Assembly (NCBI RefSeq): GCF_016859285.1
Contig: NC_053414.1
Location: 1,226,517-1,290,516 of the forward strand
Reading direction: 5' to 3'
DNA length: 64,000 nt
Source: Xiphias gladius
Lineage: Eukaryota; Chordata; Actinopteri; Istiophoriformes; Xiphiidae
Below the pieces are notes generated by a model. That model saw only the letters and a program-made list of their open reading frames with translations. It was not told the DNA's origin and did not search any database. How positions within the stretch are numbered: position 1 is the first letter of the stretch; each line of letters starts with the position of its first letter. Position numbers and translations under genes: made by a program. This document shows positions 33,701 through 44,163 of this stretch, piece after piece.

Positions 33701-36200
33701 ACAATAGTGACCTACTGGCTCTGTGCAACATAGCAACACTAATATTTTACACACCTGTCGAGCAGAAACAGAGCAACCTCCACATCCGTCTCCAAGACTT
33801 TCAACTCTCTGAGGTCTCTCCACCAGAGTCGGACTGGCCATTAGGACTACCTGGACAAATTCTGGTGGGCCATCAAGTTGGTCACCACGTCAGTGTACCG
33901 TCAAAACATCCACGAAGTTTTCAAAGTTTAAACGGGGCCAGTCCCAGCAGAAAAGCTCCCGCTGGAATTTCTTTCCTAGTCCGACCGTGCAGTCTCCACT
34001 GTCGATCAACGCAGCTCTTCACCGTTGCCTGATCAGAGCCCTGTTTTGTCAGTTATTGTTCCTCTGACCTTCTCCTCTTTGGCTGTTCCTCTGCCATCTC
34101 TCCCTCTTGACAAGGCGGCCGCCGGTGGACGTTCCTTCCGTGCACTCGCCTTAACGTTGCTGCAGGTCTCTCGTCCCAATCGGTCCCATTCAAAACAGGG
34201 TCTGGCGGTGACCGAAGGGTAGGCTGCTCCCTCTCCTCCCCCTGGGAACCCTTAAACTGGCACGATCCGTCAGCAGGTGCCAGATTCACCGTCTCTCGCT
34301 CCCACAGCTCCCCTCTTCTCTTCTTTTTTCCCTCGTCCCGTACACGGGCGTCCCCTGTTGCCGATTGGCCGGAGCAGTGTTTTGTGACTCGGTCCGAGCC
34401 ACTTTGGTCGTTTCCGTTTTACAGAACCAGTGGGAACACCGGATTTGTTTTCAGCACACACAGAACGGACAGCTGGTGGACTGTGAGGAGATATTCACTG
34501 AATTTGACAAAAAGTGTATTGGATTAGAAAACACTGACTCTACCTTTAATTAACCTCACATTTGGGGTAACCGTTGAATCTGCCCTGTGACTGAAAAAAT
34601 ATGATAATTTTAAGGTAAGAATTTAGGGGCACCTGTAATATTATTGGGTTTTTTTTTTAACCCTTTAAAGCCTTTGATACTTTCCAATCCATTAATGTAT
34701 CCACTGTCTGTCTGTCTGTTTAAGGGCTTTTAAAAGGTAAAAGGCTCCTTAAAATTTACCAAAAAACATGAATTCATCCCTTAATTTACATCTTAATCAG
34801 GCCTGAATTTGGGGCAATAAATTAGACCATCTTTGAAACTTCAGGGGTGTTTTTGGATGCATTTTAAGTTGTTTTTACCCCTTAAACTGATAATAATAAT
34901 CCATTATATACTCATTATTATTATTATCTCTGAATTAACCCAATATTTGGGGTGAACTCTCGGATTTGCTAACTATTTAAAAATTAAGATCATTGTATGG
35001 TAAAAATAAAGTACCTGTAATGTTATTTTGTAAATAATAAAGGGGTTTTACAGGTAAATTAAAAATCTTATCTAAATAATTAAAACCTGATTAATAAGCA
35101 GCTGAGAATATTTCAGAGCCCTGACGTGAACCAGAATCCCTTCACCTTAATAAAACCTTCAACTCATCATTCATGGATTTGTCAAACACTTCACATTCAT
35201 GTTGAAACTAAGGGGAAAGTCACGACGCCCTTAAAATCTACTACATCTTCTGATTAAGGCCTTTTCACATTAAGGGCTTTTTAAGGGCTTCGGTTTTTCA
35301 AAGTAAAGGACAAACGAAGGATCTCTGGCCGATCCAGGTTCAGATGTTTCTGCTGCTGATACAGACACAAAGACAGACAACAGACAGGTGCCCGTCCAAA
35401 GACACAATAGTCTGAGACAGTTAGGGTCTGTCTGAGGTTAAAGGTCAGAGATCTGGCTGTGAGAGGATCTATTATGCTCATTTCCAGCTCTAGGTTTTAT
35501 TCTGGGACTCCACTAAAGAAGCTCCTTATAAACCCACTTTCTGCCGCCAGGGGCAGCACACCCAGCAATTGTGAGCACCTCCTCATCCTCTTACCGGTGT
35601 GGAGGTTCTGAAAGCATACTGTAAAACTAAGTAACTAGTGACTAAAACTAGGTAAAGAACATAAATGACTGGAAATGGAAACTTGAGAGATCTGAATCCG
35701 TACACGTTTGAGCCCAAATCTGATCCAGATTATGAAAGTGAACAGTACGAACATCCACAGCAACAACGAATACAACAGGACGTCTCTGTTCGGTGAATAT
35801 TACACCCATTACCTGCCTATTGTCTGACATAACCTTGGATTTAGTCTTTCAATAACAATTCCTATATAAAATGTTTTTATATATGCCCCTGTTTATAGTT
35901 GTCCGTGTGAGAAATGCACTAAAATGAATAGTCAGTGGAAAACGCCGGCTCGTCGCAGTGGTAGAAAGAACCGTTGGAAACGTAGCGTTCAGAGCAGTCT
36001 GACGTCTGAGCTTTCGTCTCGCAGGGATTTACTTTAACATACATCTACCTCATTATTTGAAACTTTGGCCACGTTTAATATGGACGTCCGACACAATAAC
36101 ATCATATATATGAGAGAAGATAAGGAAAAGCGTAACAGGTCCACTGTAATAAACAGAGTGTGATCAGACTGAGGAGGAGTGAGTCAGCAGATCAGAGAGA
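30800..36200. other. Intergenic or slc4a2 5' region, no gene recognised
   Basis: No exon can be supported. A short (AAT/AAC)n run lies at 31368-31402. 32930-33800 has words resembling dispersed teleost repeats (GCCCCGCCCCCCAAAAATCA, GCCAAGGCAACGACACAATG) and may be a decayed element. 34560-35300 is AT-rich. The missing 5' exon or exons and promoter of slc4a2 may lie here; a start-like MNHHLNSVGP at 32535-32565 does not fit the phase. Confidence 0.4.
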
Positions 36201-36239
36201 CAGAGGTGAGTCAGCACATCAGGTGTATATACCACTGAG

Positions 36240-36336
36240 AGACAGACAGGAGAGTATTTATAGATACAGACAGACAGACAGAGAGAGAGAGACAGACAGG
36301 CAGGCAGACAGACAGGTCTGTTGACCTCCAGTGTCT
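36240..36336. repeat. (GACA)n/(GA)n microsatellite
   Basis: GACAGACAGACAG, GAGAGAGAGAGA and GACAGGCAGGCAGACAG runs. A short (GT)n follows at 36418-36436. Nothing coding nearby. Confidence 0.85.
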
Positions 36337-37654
36337 CCTCAGCTCACTGTGATGGAGCACTGATCCGGCACTGAACGCCACAGCGACAGAGAGGCAGTGG
36401 TAGCGGTTGGTTAGCAGGTGTGTGTGTGTGTGTGTTTATAGGCAGTGATGTGTCCGACTGTTTCTTGGCTGGAAGCAGTGACTTCTGAGTCAGTAAAGAA
36501 ACAGCCTGAGCAGATATCTGGAATGATAACGGACTGTAAACAGCTGTAGGACACGGAGTGAGCTTTAACCTCTGAAAACCACATCTGTCCACACTGAAAC
36601 AGTCTTTCAGCTGATAAACAACCAAAGAGTGAGACGTCGATCACATCGTTGTGACGTGATGCTCAAGTCGTCAGACATAAACCAGGTTCAGGTCGCTGCT
36701 CTGAAGGCAACACTCAGTCACAAGGAAGGAGTTTTCGTACTGTTACAGACCAACAACTCTAACCACCATCTCCTTAACATTCAACACACGTTTCAGTTCA
36801 ACATTAAGGCAGTGATGACCAATATTTTACACAGACAGTGTACGAACTGATGTGTGTTTAAAAGAGAATAATCAGCCGAACCCGCAGCTCCCCCTCGGCT
36901 TTACTAAGCTTTAAAGTGAGTTTCAGCTCATTGTTTCTCTGTTTACTGCTCTGGTTCAGGCTCACCGCTCTCACAGCATCGTTTTATGCTGCAGCCGGCA
37001 GATGTTTTCAGAAAAACATCTGTACACAGCCATTGTCCACTACCTGCTCAGCAGCAAACAGCAGACAGACACATGAATATGGTGGAGCACTTGGCAGCTA
37101 AAGAGCCAGAGGTTTCCCTCAGGCGCTGGTGGAGACCAAAACCAGAGCTAGAAGGGAGGGAGTACTGGACTTAGATTCATCAGGCGACACAAACGCCAGA
37201 TCCAGATGAAGGATCATGTTGCTCTGTAGCTGCTGGATGCGGAAATAAGAAACTGTTTGATCACAAGTTCAACATGTCAATTTAAAAGCTGAGGATATGT
37301 CAGTGTTGTGTTCACTAATGTTTCTGCTGAGACATGAAGTGCAGGTTTATCCAGACGGTTTTTGCCGGAGGCAAAAGAAAAAACATTGTCACTGAACAAA
37401 CTGCAGGTTTTACAGAATCATCCGATATAAAACAGACCCTCTGTCTGCTGATGTGGTTGATTAAAAAATGCATTTTCCGACTTTACAGCTCAGTGTGGAC
37501 ATGGTCCTCAATTGGTAGACATGGTACTGCAGGAGTTTCTACTGATCTGAGTTCTGCTTCAGTGTTAGTGTGTGTGTGAAACAGGAAGAGAGTTGGAGCC
37601 TACCTCAGCGTCCTCGCAGCACTGAAAGAGAGAAATTATAATGCAAAGACTGAA

Positions 37655-37830
37655 ACCAACAGAGGGAGAGAACAGAGGGGAGAGAGAGAGAGGGAGAAGA
37701 GGGGGGAAAAGGGGAGAGAGGGGGAGGGAGAGGGAACGAAAAGAAAGAAGAGGAGAGGAGAGAAAAGAATGAGAGGAAAGACAGAGGAGGTGGAGAGGAA
37801 GCAGACAGAGACAGAAGAGAGAAAAGGTCT
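37655..37830. repeat. GA-rich purine tract
   Basis: About 175 bases almost entirely of G and A, with GAGAG, GGGGAGAG and AAAGAAAG words, irregular in period. A (CA)n run of about 34 bases follows at 37907-37940. Confidence 0.8.
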
Positions 37831-37901
37831 AACAGAAACCTGATCAGCTGAAGGTCACCATGGCAACCAAACTGTCAGTCAAAGTTAGTCCCACCCCCTG
37901 G

Positions 37902-37946
<45 letters not shown>

Positions 37947-38324
37947 CACACACAGCTGCAGCGAGGCTGTTGGTTCGGTCTGATGATGTCACTGATCCGC
38001 ACCTGAATGCATCATCACACCACATAGAGACAGGTAAGACTCACCTGAGTCTGACCTGTTCAAGTCCAGCTACAGCTGATACTGCGTGTCACACACCACA
38101 TATGTATATATACATACACGCAGTGTGTATGTATCAGTGCAGCAGTGGTACAAAGTGAGGTACCCTGACTTTACTGGACAATTCTCATCACTTTATACTC
38201 GTACAACTGCTGCTGTCGCTTGGTAGGTTAACTCTGTAAACGCCGCAACCACCTGCATCTTAACGAGTCATTTGTGTCTAAACTCGGGTCCTAAAAGTGG
38301 CAAAATGTGAGATCAGCTCCTTTT

Positions 38325-38440
38325 AATAGGAGCTGAAGTAAAAGAAAGTACTTTTACTTTTCATCATTAAAAAAACGTTTTGTTTAAGTACAGGACTTTC
38401 ACTGGTAACGGAGTAAGTATAAGTGAAGATTTAGACGCGG
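38325..38440. mobile_element. Small diverged piece of the MITE-like family
   Basis: AAAGTACTTTTACTTTTCAT and TTTAAGTACAGGACTTTCAC resemble the terminal arm of the CAGTGGTGGAA family. Short and diverged, so only tentative. Confidence 0.35.
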
Positions 38441-38724
38441 CCTTCCCCGTTTAATCAGTGTATAAAGACGTAATAACTGGTTTCTGACACACTCTGACGC
38501 AGCGTTGACCAGATCTCGTTGTTCATCAGCGTCTCTGTTACCGGCTCCAACTCCTCCGTCAGCGGAGGCTGCTGGATGAACAGACGACGAACCACAACAC
38601 AGTGAAACACAGGATGGAAAAACACTGAACGTTCATGAAGACTCCAGGAAGAATCCGTTCACCCCACATCCTACTCTATGTCCCTTTTATTCTCTGCCGC
38701 CTGTCTCCCTCTGGGGAACGTCGG

Positions 38725-38840
38725 GTCTCTGTAAATATCACTGTAAAGAGTCCGGTCTGGACCTGGTCTACATGGGAAGTGCCCTGAGAGAACCTCTGTT
38801 ATGATTTGGCTCCTATAGAAATAAAACTGACTTGACTCGT
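38725..38840 (+). mobile_element. LINE 3' tail remnant
   Basis: TGCCCTGAGAGAACCTCTGT, then TATGATTTGGCTCCTATAGA and AATAAAACTGACTTGACT. This matches the usual fish LINE 3' end (TGTTATGATTTGGCGCTATATAAATAAAA...). No coding part is left. Confidence 0.55.
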
Positions 38841-39775
38841 TATAGTTTTAGATTACGAATCTGTTCTGCAGCCGCCGATGCGACTCGACTCCCGGCTCCT
38901 AACAGAACCTGTGACATGCATTAACTCTGAGGCTGCCGAGGCCCGAGTTCATCGCTCCGCTCTCTCAGCTTCACTCTGGCACCTCGCGTCCTCGTTTCCT
39001 GACATGTCCTCCATCTTCAGGCTCTCGTCTTGTCAGCCGATTGTTCCCGAGCACCGCAGCAAATGATTAAATTAGCCAAACGATTTCCGCTCGGTCAGCC
39101 TGGAGCCGACCCGGGGAGATGGACGAATCCATCACGCTGGAAATGATCAGCGCTGAAGAACAGGGGATCTGTGGTTGAGGAGCAGCAGCTCCGTGGCCCT
39201 GACCTCTGACCTTCAGGTTTTACTGCAGCGCTGAATGTGTGTGTGTGTGTGTTCATACCTTGTCAGTGTGTTGAGATGTGGTCCAGCAGAAACAGAAACA
39301 CACCGTCTGCAGCTGCTTTTATAACTCCACAGCTGTGTGTGTGTGTGAGAGAGAGATGAATTAACGTGTTAGCACAACAACAATTATCTACCTACCCGGA
39401 GCTTAACCTCAGTGTGTGTGTATGTATGGGAATGTAAAGACGAGAGAGGGTGTGTGTGTGAACTTGTTCATATATCCCGGTGGGAACTTTAACCTGCATG
39501 CACACAAACCCTTGGGGACTCGTGTCACTGTGGGGACAAAAATGAAGGTCCCCACAATCAGAGACTGCAGTTTGAGTGTTCAGACCTGGTTTTAGGGTTC
39601 AGGTCAGGATCCGGTTTAGGTCAGGGTTAGGTGCTAGAGGATGCTTTACGGCAAGGCGTGTCCCCACGGGGACAGTGGAACGGGTCTGTATGTGTGTGCG
39701 TGTGCGTGTGCTTTTTAATCTGTTGTACTTTAATCCGTTGAAAACGTTTTCTGTCGTCATGACAACATTAACGTC

Positions 39776-40430
39776 CTGAGGCCCCGGGGCAAAGGTTTTT
39801 GGTTGGGCCCCTGTGACCCCCCCGTGTCATTGCTTCCTCAGACTCCAGCCAGGACACTACAGCTGAAACGATTCGTTGATTCATTCGTCAATTGACAGAA
39901 AATTAATTGGCAAAAATGAGGATAATTGACAAATAAGTCTTTAAAGGAAAAATGCTGAAAATTCTCTGGTTCCAGTTTCTCACGTGAATATTTTCTAGTT
40001 TCTCAGTTTTCTCTGACAGTGAGCTCAGCACGACATTTTACTCACTGAACAATCAATTGATTATTGAAGAAAATAATTGTCAGACGTATTGATAATGAAG
40101 ATAACCGGTTGTTCTCCTGTGATGCAATAATACGACCTTACTGAGGTTTTCTGTCTGTTCTATTCTGACACACGGAAAAAAAATACAACAAATGAGCAAC
40201 AAATATAAACTAAAACAGTTCCGGTCTTAGGGCCAGATTTGACACAGAGTCCCTCTACCAGACCAGGACCACAGGATGGACGACGTTCAGCGGAGCAAAT
40301 TTCCGACAGATTTGTGATTAATCAAATGATATGGACCCAAATAATGTGGAGTAAACCCGGGGCTTTCGGGCCCCTGGTGGTCTGAGTTTTCTGCTTTGCC
40401 TGGTTGGCGATCCGGCCTTGTCTGGAGCAT
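39776..40430. repeat. Dispersed repeat, copy 2 (paired with 2448-3130)
   Basis: Near-identical to 2448-3130 in the same orientation, including AATGCTGAAAATTCT.TGGTT and TCGTTCGTCAATTGACAGAA. It has small indels: a TTTAATT block near 2620 is missing here, and about 40 bases are absent near 40280. Confidence 0.75.
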
Positions 40431-40617
40431 CACAACTGAAGAACAAACTGACCCGGTAAAGGGTTTATGGCACCTCCAGCATATTTCCCAGTCTCTGGTC
40501 TTGGTCCCGTGGATGGGACCTGGGTCCGAGTTCAGTTTGAATCCCTGAAACTGCAGCTTAAATCAAAAGATCACACACAAGGTGCAAGTTTTCTAGAACA
40601 GGAGCACTGATTGGTTT

Positions 40618-40785
40618 ATGGCAGTGGTTGAAAGTAACTAAGTACATTTACTCAAATATTGTACTTAGGTACAAATTTGAGGTACTTGTACTTTACTGGA
40701 GTATTCCCATTTTCTGCTACTTGATACTGAAATAGTGAAATGTTGCACGTTTTACTGCGCTACATTTCTTGGCTGGACCACAGCA
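40618..40785 (-). mobile_element. MITE-like element, partial copy
   Basis: GGCAGTGGTTGAAAGTAACT, then AAGTACATTTACTCAAAT and TTTTACTGCGCTACATTTC. This is the inverted right arm of the family at 28.43-30.79 kb. The rest of the element is missing. Confidence 0.7.
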
Positions 40786-41514
40786 GCGGGGCCAGTCCTT
40801 GAATCGCAGATGTCCCCGACTGACTGATAACGTTTCCCCGTTGGTCGTTGCTCTTTCAAAATGAATTGGCGCCAACAGCTTCTGTTGCCTCATCTGAGTG
40901 CGTCTACGGGCCGTGTTGCCAACCGAGCCCCTTTGTTGCCAGATTTAGCTACTTTCTGTAGAAGAGAGTCGCCAGTTTCCCTCCTCAGGTAACACGTCTC
41001 TATGAGTCTCGCTCAACTGACCTCGAGGCAGCTGACACAGACGTGGATGAGCTTCTAACTTTCTCTCTGACTGATCATTTTACAGGTAAATTTATCTGAA
41101 ATCACAGCACAGTTGTCTTTAACTTAAGTGTCTGGTGATTCTGTCAGACGACGTCCTGGTTACGAAACCAGGATTTTAGCAGCAGAGCAGCAGCTTGGAA
41201 GTGACTGCTGGTTAACATGTCGTCTCAATGGGCCACGTTTCAGTCACTGTTTCATACTTGTTCCGTCGTCTGACAACAGAAACAGAAAAACATGTAAATG
41301 AGAACGGCTTCATTGGGAATTCAGCTGAATTAAATTACTGTATACGTGAGCACAGACAGTAGGAGGGAAGCCAACAGATGGAGGGGGTCCGACCATATAC
41401 TGGGTTTGGACCTGGTCTTGTTTAATAAATAAAGTTACTTTACAGATTCAATTATTAAAACAAAATATAATCAAATAATAAATGATGATGTTATTATTTT
41501 AGATTAAGATTAGA

Positions 41515-41625
41515 TATACATGTATTGATCCTGGGGGAAACTGACCAACTACTGAGCAGCAGAATATCGAGTCATTAACTTCAGCTTCACCTTCAGCAGC
41601 TGCAACAGTAAAGCGAAGAACACAC
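41515..41625 (-). mobile_element. LINE 3' end, inverted relative of 50480-50590
   Basis: The reverse complement reads GCAGCTGCTGAAGGTGAAGC, then TGAAGTTAATGACTCGATAT and a TTTCCCCCAGGATCAATACA terminus. The same string occurs in direct orientation at 50480-50590. Typical L2-group 3' end. Confidence 0.65.
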
Positions 41626-41894
41626 GAAGCCATTAATAGTTATAACCCAACAAGTAGCTTCACATTTCTTAAAATCATCTTATTCCGCTTTAACTGAGAG
41701 TATTTCATACGTGTCGTATCACGTTGTTTCAGTCAGACTCTCAGCAGGTTCACTGACTTCAATTTAAGACTTTTTAAACCATAAAGAATGAAGTTTAGTT
41801 TCTGTTTCACAGTCTAACTGGTCAAAGTCTGAAAGTCTAATGGAAAACTGGAATTATTTAGTGTATCACATTTTTCCAGCACTTCCCTACTGTA

Positions 41895-41990
41895 TGTAAC
41901 AATAATTCCTAATGATATAATTCATTTAATTCACACGACCTTTGATAAGTGGTAGAAAATGGACGGATGGCTTAATCCATTAAAACTGAT
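41895..41990 (+). repeat. Short dispersed repeat with a relative at 63080-63170
   Basis: CCTAATGATATAATTCATTT, then AATTCACACGACCT and AGTGGTAGAAAATGGACGGA. The second copy at 63080-63170 keeps the same order (CCTAATGATATAGTTCATTT ... AGTGGCAGAAAATGGATGAA). The GTGGxAGAAAATGGA end is common at retroelement 3' tails in fish. Confidence 0.55.
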
Positions 41991-43084
41991 TAAATCTCGA
42001 ATCAGTCACAGTCACAACCAGACCAGTGTTAGCGTGGAGGTGGAGGACGTCTCGGACTAGAGACAACACCGCGTTCACCACATTTCACACCGTCTCGTGC
42101 TTTTTATTTATTTATTTGAGGAACCTGAACTCGGTGCTTTATGGACTTTCCAGACCTGCAGATTCACTGAAACTTGTCATGTTTCCAGCGAGTGACAGAT
42201 TCATGTTTTTTAAGGCTGCGTGACTGAGCCTGTCGGTGGGTCACTGAGGTTTAGGAAACACCGTTTAATGGCTTTGCTGTTATTACAAACCATTAATCAT
42301 CTTAAATCATCCGCTGAGAACATCCTCTATCACGTCATTATTCCATGAGTGGACATGTCGGGGAAACACTGAAGGGACTCAGAGCAGAGTAAATGACGTC
42401 CTGCTGCATGTTCTCGGGTCACCAACTAAACTCCGTTCAGCTCTGTTGTGGTGGAGACACAAAACCAGAACTGTCTGACTGATCCGGATTCTGAGAGGGG
42501 AGACAGGTTTGTGTGTGCGTGATCAAGGTGAAGGGATCTTTAAAGGAATCTGGTACTAATTCATGTTTAGGAACTTTTATATATTTAATCTGGGATATTT
42601 CTTTTCCCCTTTTCTTTTGTCATTTTTCTTTGTGATTGTTTATTTTAGAGAACTTGTATCTTTTTACTTTTGGTGTGTGTTAGTCTCGTTTAAAATCTTT
42701 AGAGCAGGTACAAACGGAATCCAGATGTGTGTCTAAATAGGTTTGTGTGTGTGTGTGTGTGTTGTTAATCTGCTGTTTGTGCAGCAGTAGGCTGATTCCT
42801 GTTTGTGGTGTCTGCGGTTTGTTTACTGTCATCACTCTGCTTTTATTCTGACATGTTCAGTAAACACAACAGGAAGTTCACCTGCTTCACACTCTGTGGG
42901 AACCTGCAGGTGAGGAGGAAACCTCACATCTCCCCACACACTCTCACCTGCAGCTGTCCAAAGGGAAACACGTAAACCACAAGTTCAGCTGAAGACGCTT
43001 GAGGGACGAGGCTAAAGCTTCAGTACGGTAGGAGACATCGAAGGAAGTGCTACGTACTAGATCTGTTCAGTGACACAAAGTGCT

Positions 43085-43200
43085 AGTTACCTAGTAACGG
43101 GAAGGTTCCTGGTTCGAGGCCTTTGAGCAAGACACTGGCGATGCTCCTGATCAGCCTGAGACAGACGCTGTGGTGGACTCTGACTGGGGGACAGACTAGA
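43085..43200 (+). mobile_element. SINE-like fragment with B-box
   Basis: TTACCTAGTAACGGGAAGGT, then TCCTGGTTCGAGGCC and TTTGAGCAAGACACTG. The GGTTCGAGGCC string matches an RNA polymerase III B box, and the TTGAGCAAGACACTG part is common in fish SINEs. The A box is not clear. Confidence 0.5.
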
Positions 43201-43429
43201 AAAGCTCTGAGTGCAGTTTATTTACCAGGTCCCATGGTTATGAATTCAGTTGTGATACAGACGTGATGAAAATAATGAACATTGGAAACTTGTGGCCTCT
43301 AACGCTGTGGGGACAGTGGACGTAGTTTCTCAGGTCGGCTTCAAGTGTATTTACGTTAGTCTTAGATAAAAACAGGGATTGACGCAAAAGGTTTTCAAAA
43401 GTGTATTTTCCTAAGCGTGAAACAAAGCC

Positions 43430-43680
43430 AGGACGTTTTCAGGAAGAGGGGACCGTTTGGACAGAGACGCTGTTCTTTAAACTGGGGACATTGTTTTAAA
43501 GTGAGGACTGTCTATTTAAAAACTGAGGACGTTTTTTTCCAAAATGGCGACATGCTGAAAGGTGAGAACAGTTTTTAAACTGCCCATGTTTTTGGACGGT
43601 AAGGACATTTTTGAAGTGTGCGGACATTTATGAGGACGATTTTTGAAAGAGGAAAACTCTGGACATTTTGAGACTCAGAT
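43430..43680. repeat. Degenerate GAGGACATTTT repeats
   Basis: Loose repetition of GGGGACATT, TGAGGACG and GGACATTTTTG words, about 15-30 bases apart. Probably a decayed tandem repeat. It lies just beyond the ttc19 poly(A) signal in transcript order. Confidence 0.5.
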
Positions 43681-43791
43681 GTCAGAGGAACCACAGCTGA
43701 CAGATTGTTTAAATCAGTTTTACGAGTTGAGAGCAGGAGACTGAGACAGAAGGTTGAAAAGACAAAATGTCCGTTCGTGGTCTCAGAGTGG

Positions 43792-43797
43792 TTTATT
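43792..43797 (-). other. Poly(A) signal AATAAA of ttc19
   Basis: AATAAA on the minus strand, about 370 bases after the ttc19 stop codon, and the nearest such hexamer in this direction. Usage is inferred. Confidence 0.55.
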
Positions 43798-44163
43798 CAG
43801 ACTGTTGGAGCAGGTTCAGTTCGTTGACCTGAAGGAGAAACGGCCACATTTTCACACAAACACAATAAAAACATTAAATTATCAAACACCCGAACCAGGT
43901 CTTTAAGGGAAGGTTGATCCTCTGGGGAGCAAAAGCTAAGTGATCACAACATTTAACGGCAACCTGAAGATCTGGACACTTCAGGAGACCGGCAGGACAC
44001 GCTGTCCGAGAGTGGAGGCACACGGGAGGTCGCAGGGGTCACAGCGAAATCCTGGACCTCTGTCAGTAGTTGTGTAGATCAAAAGGCTGAACAGACACTG
44101 AAGGACTCACGTCATGGTCCTGAGGACAGTCCAGTCTGTCCATGGACACACTGAGACCACCGG

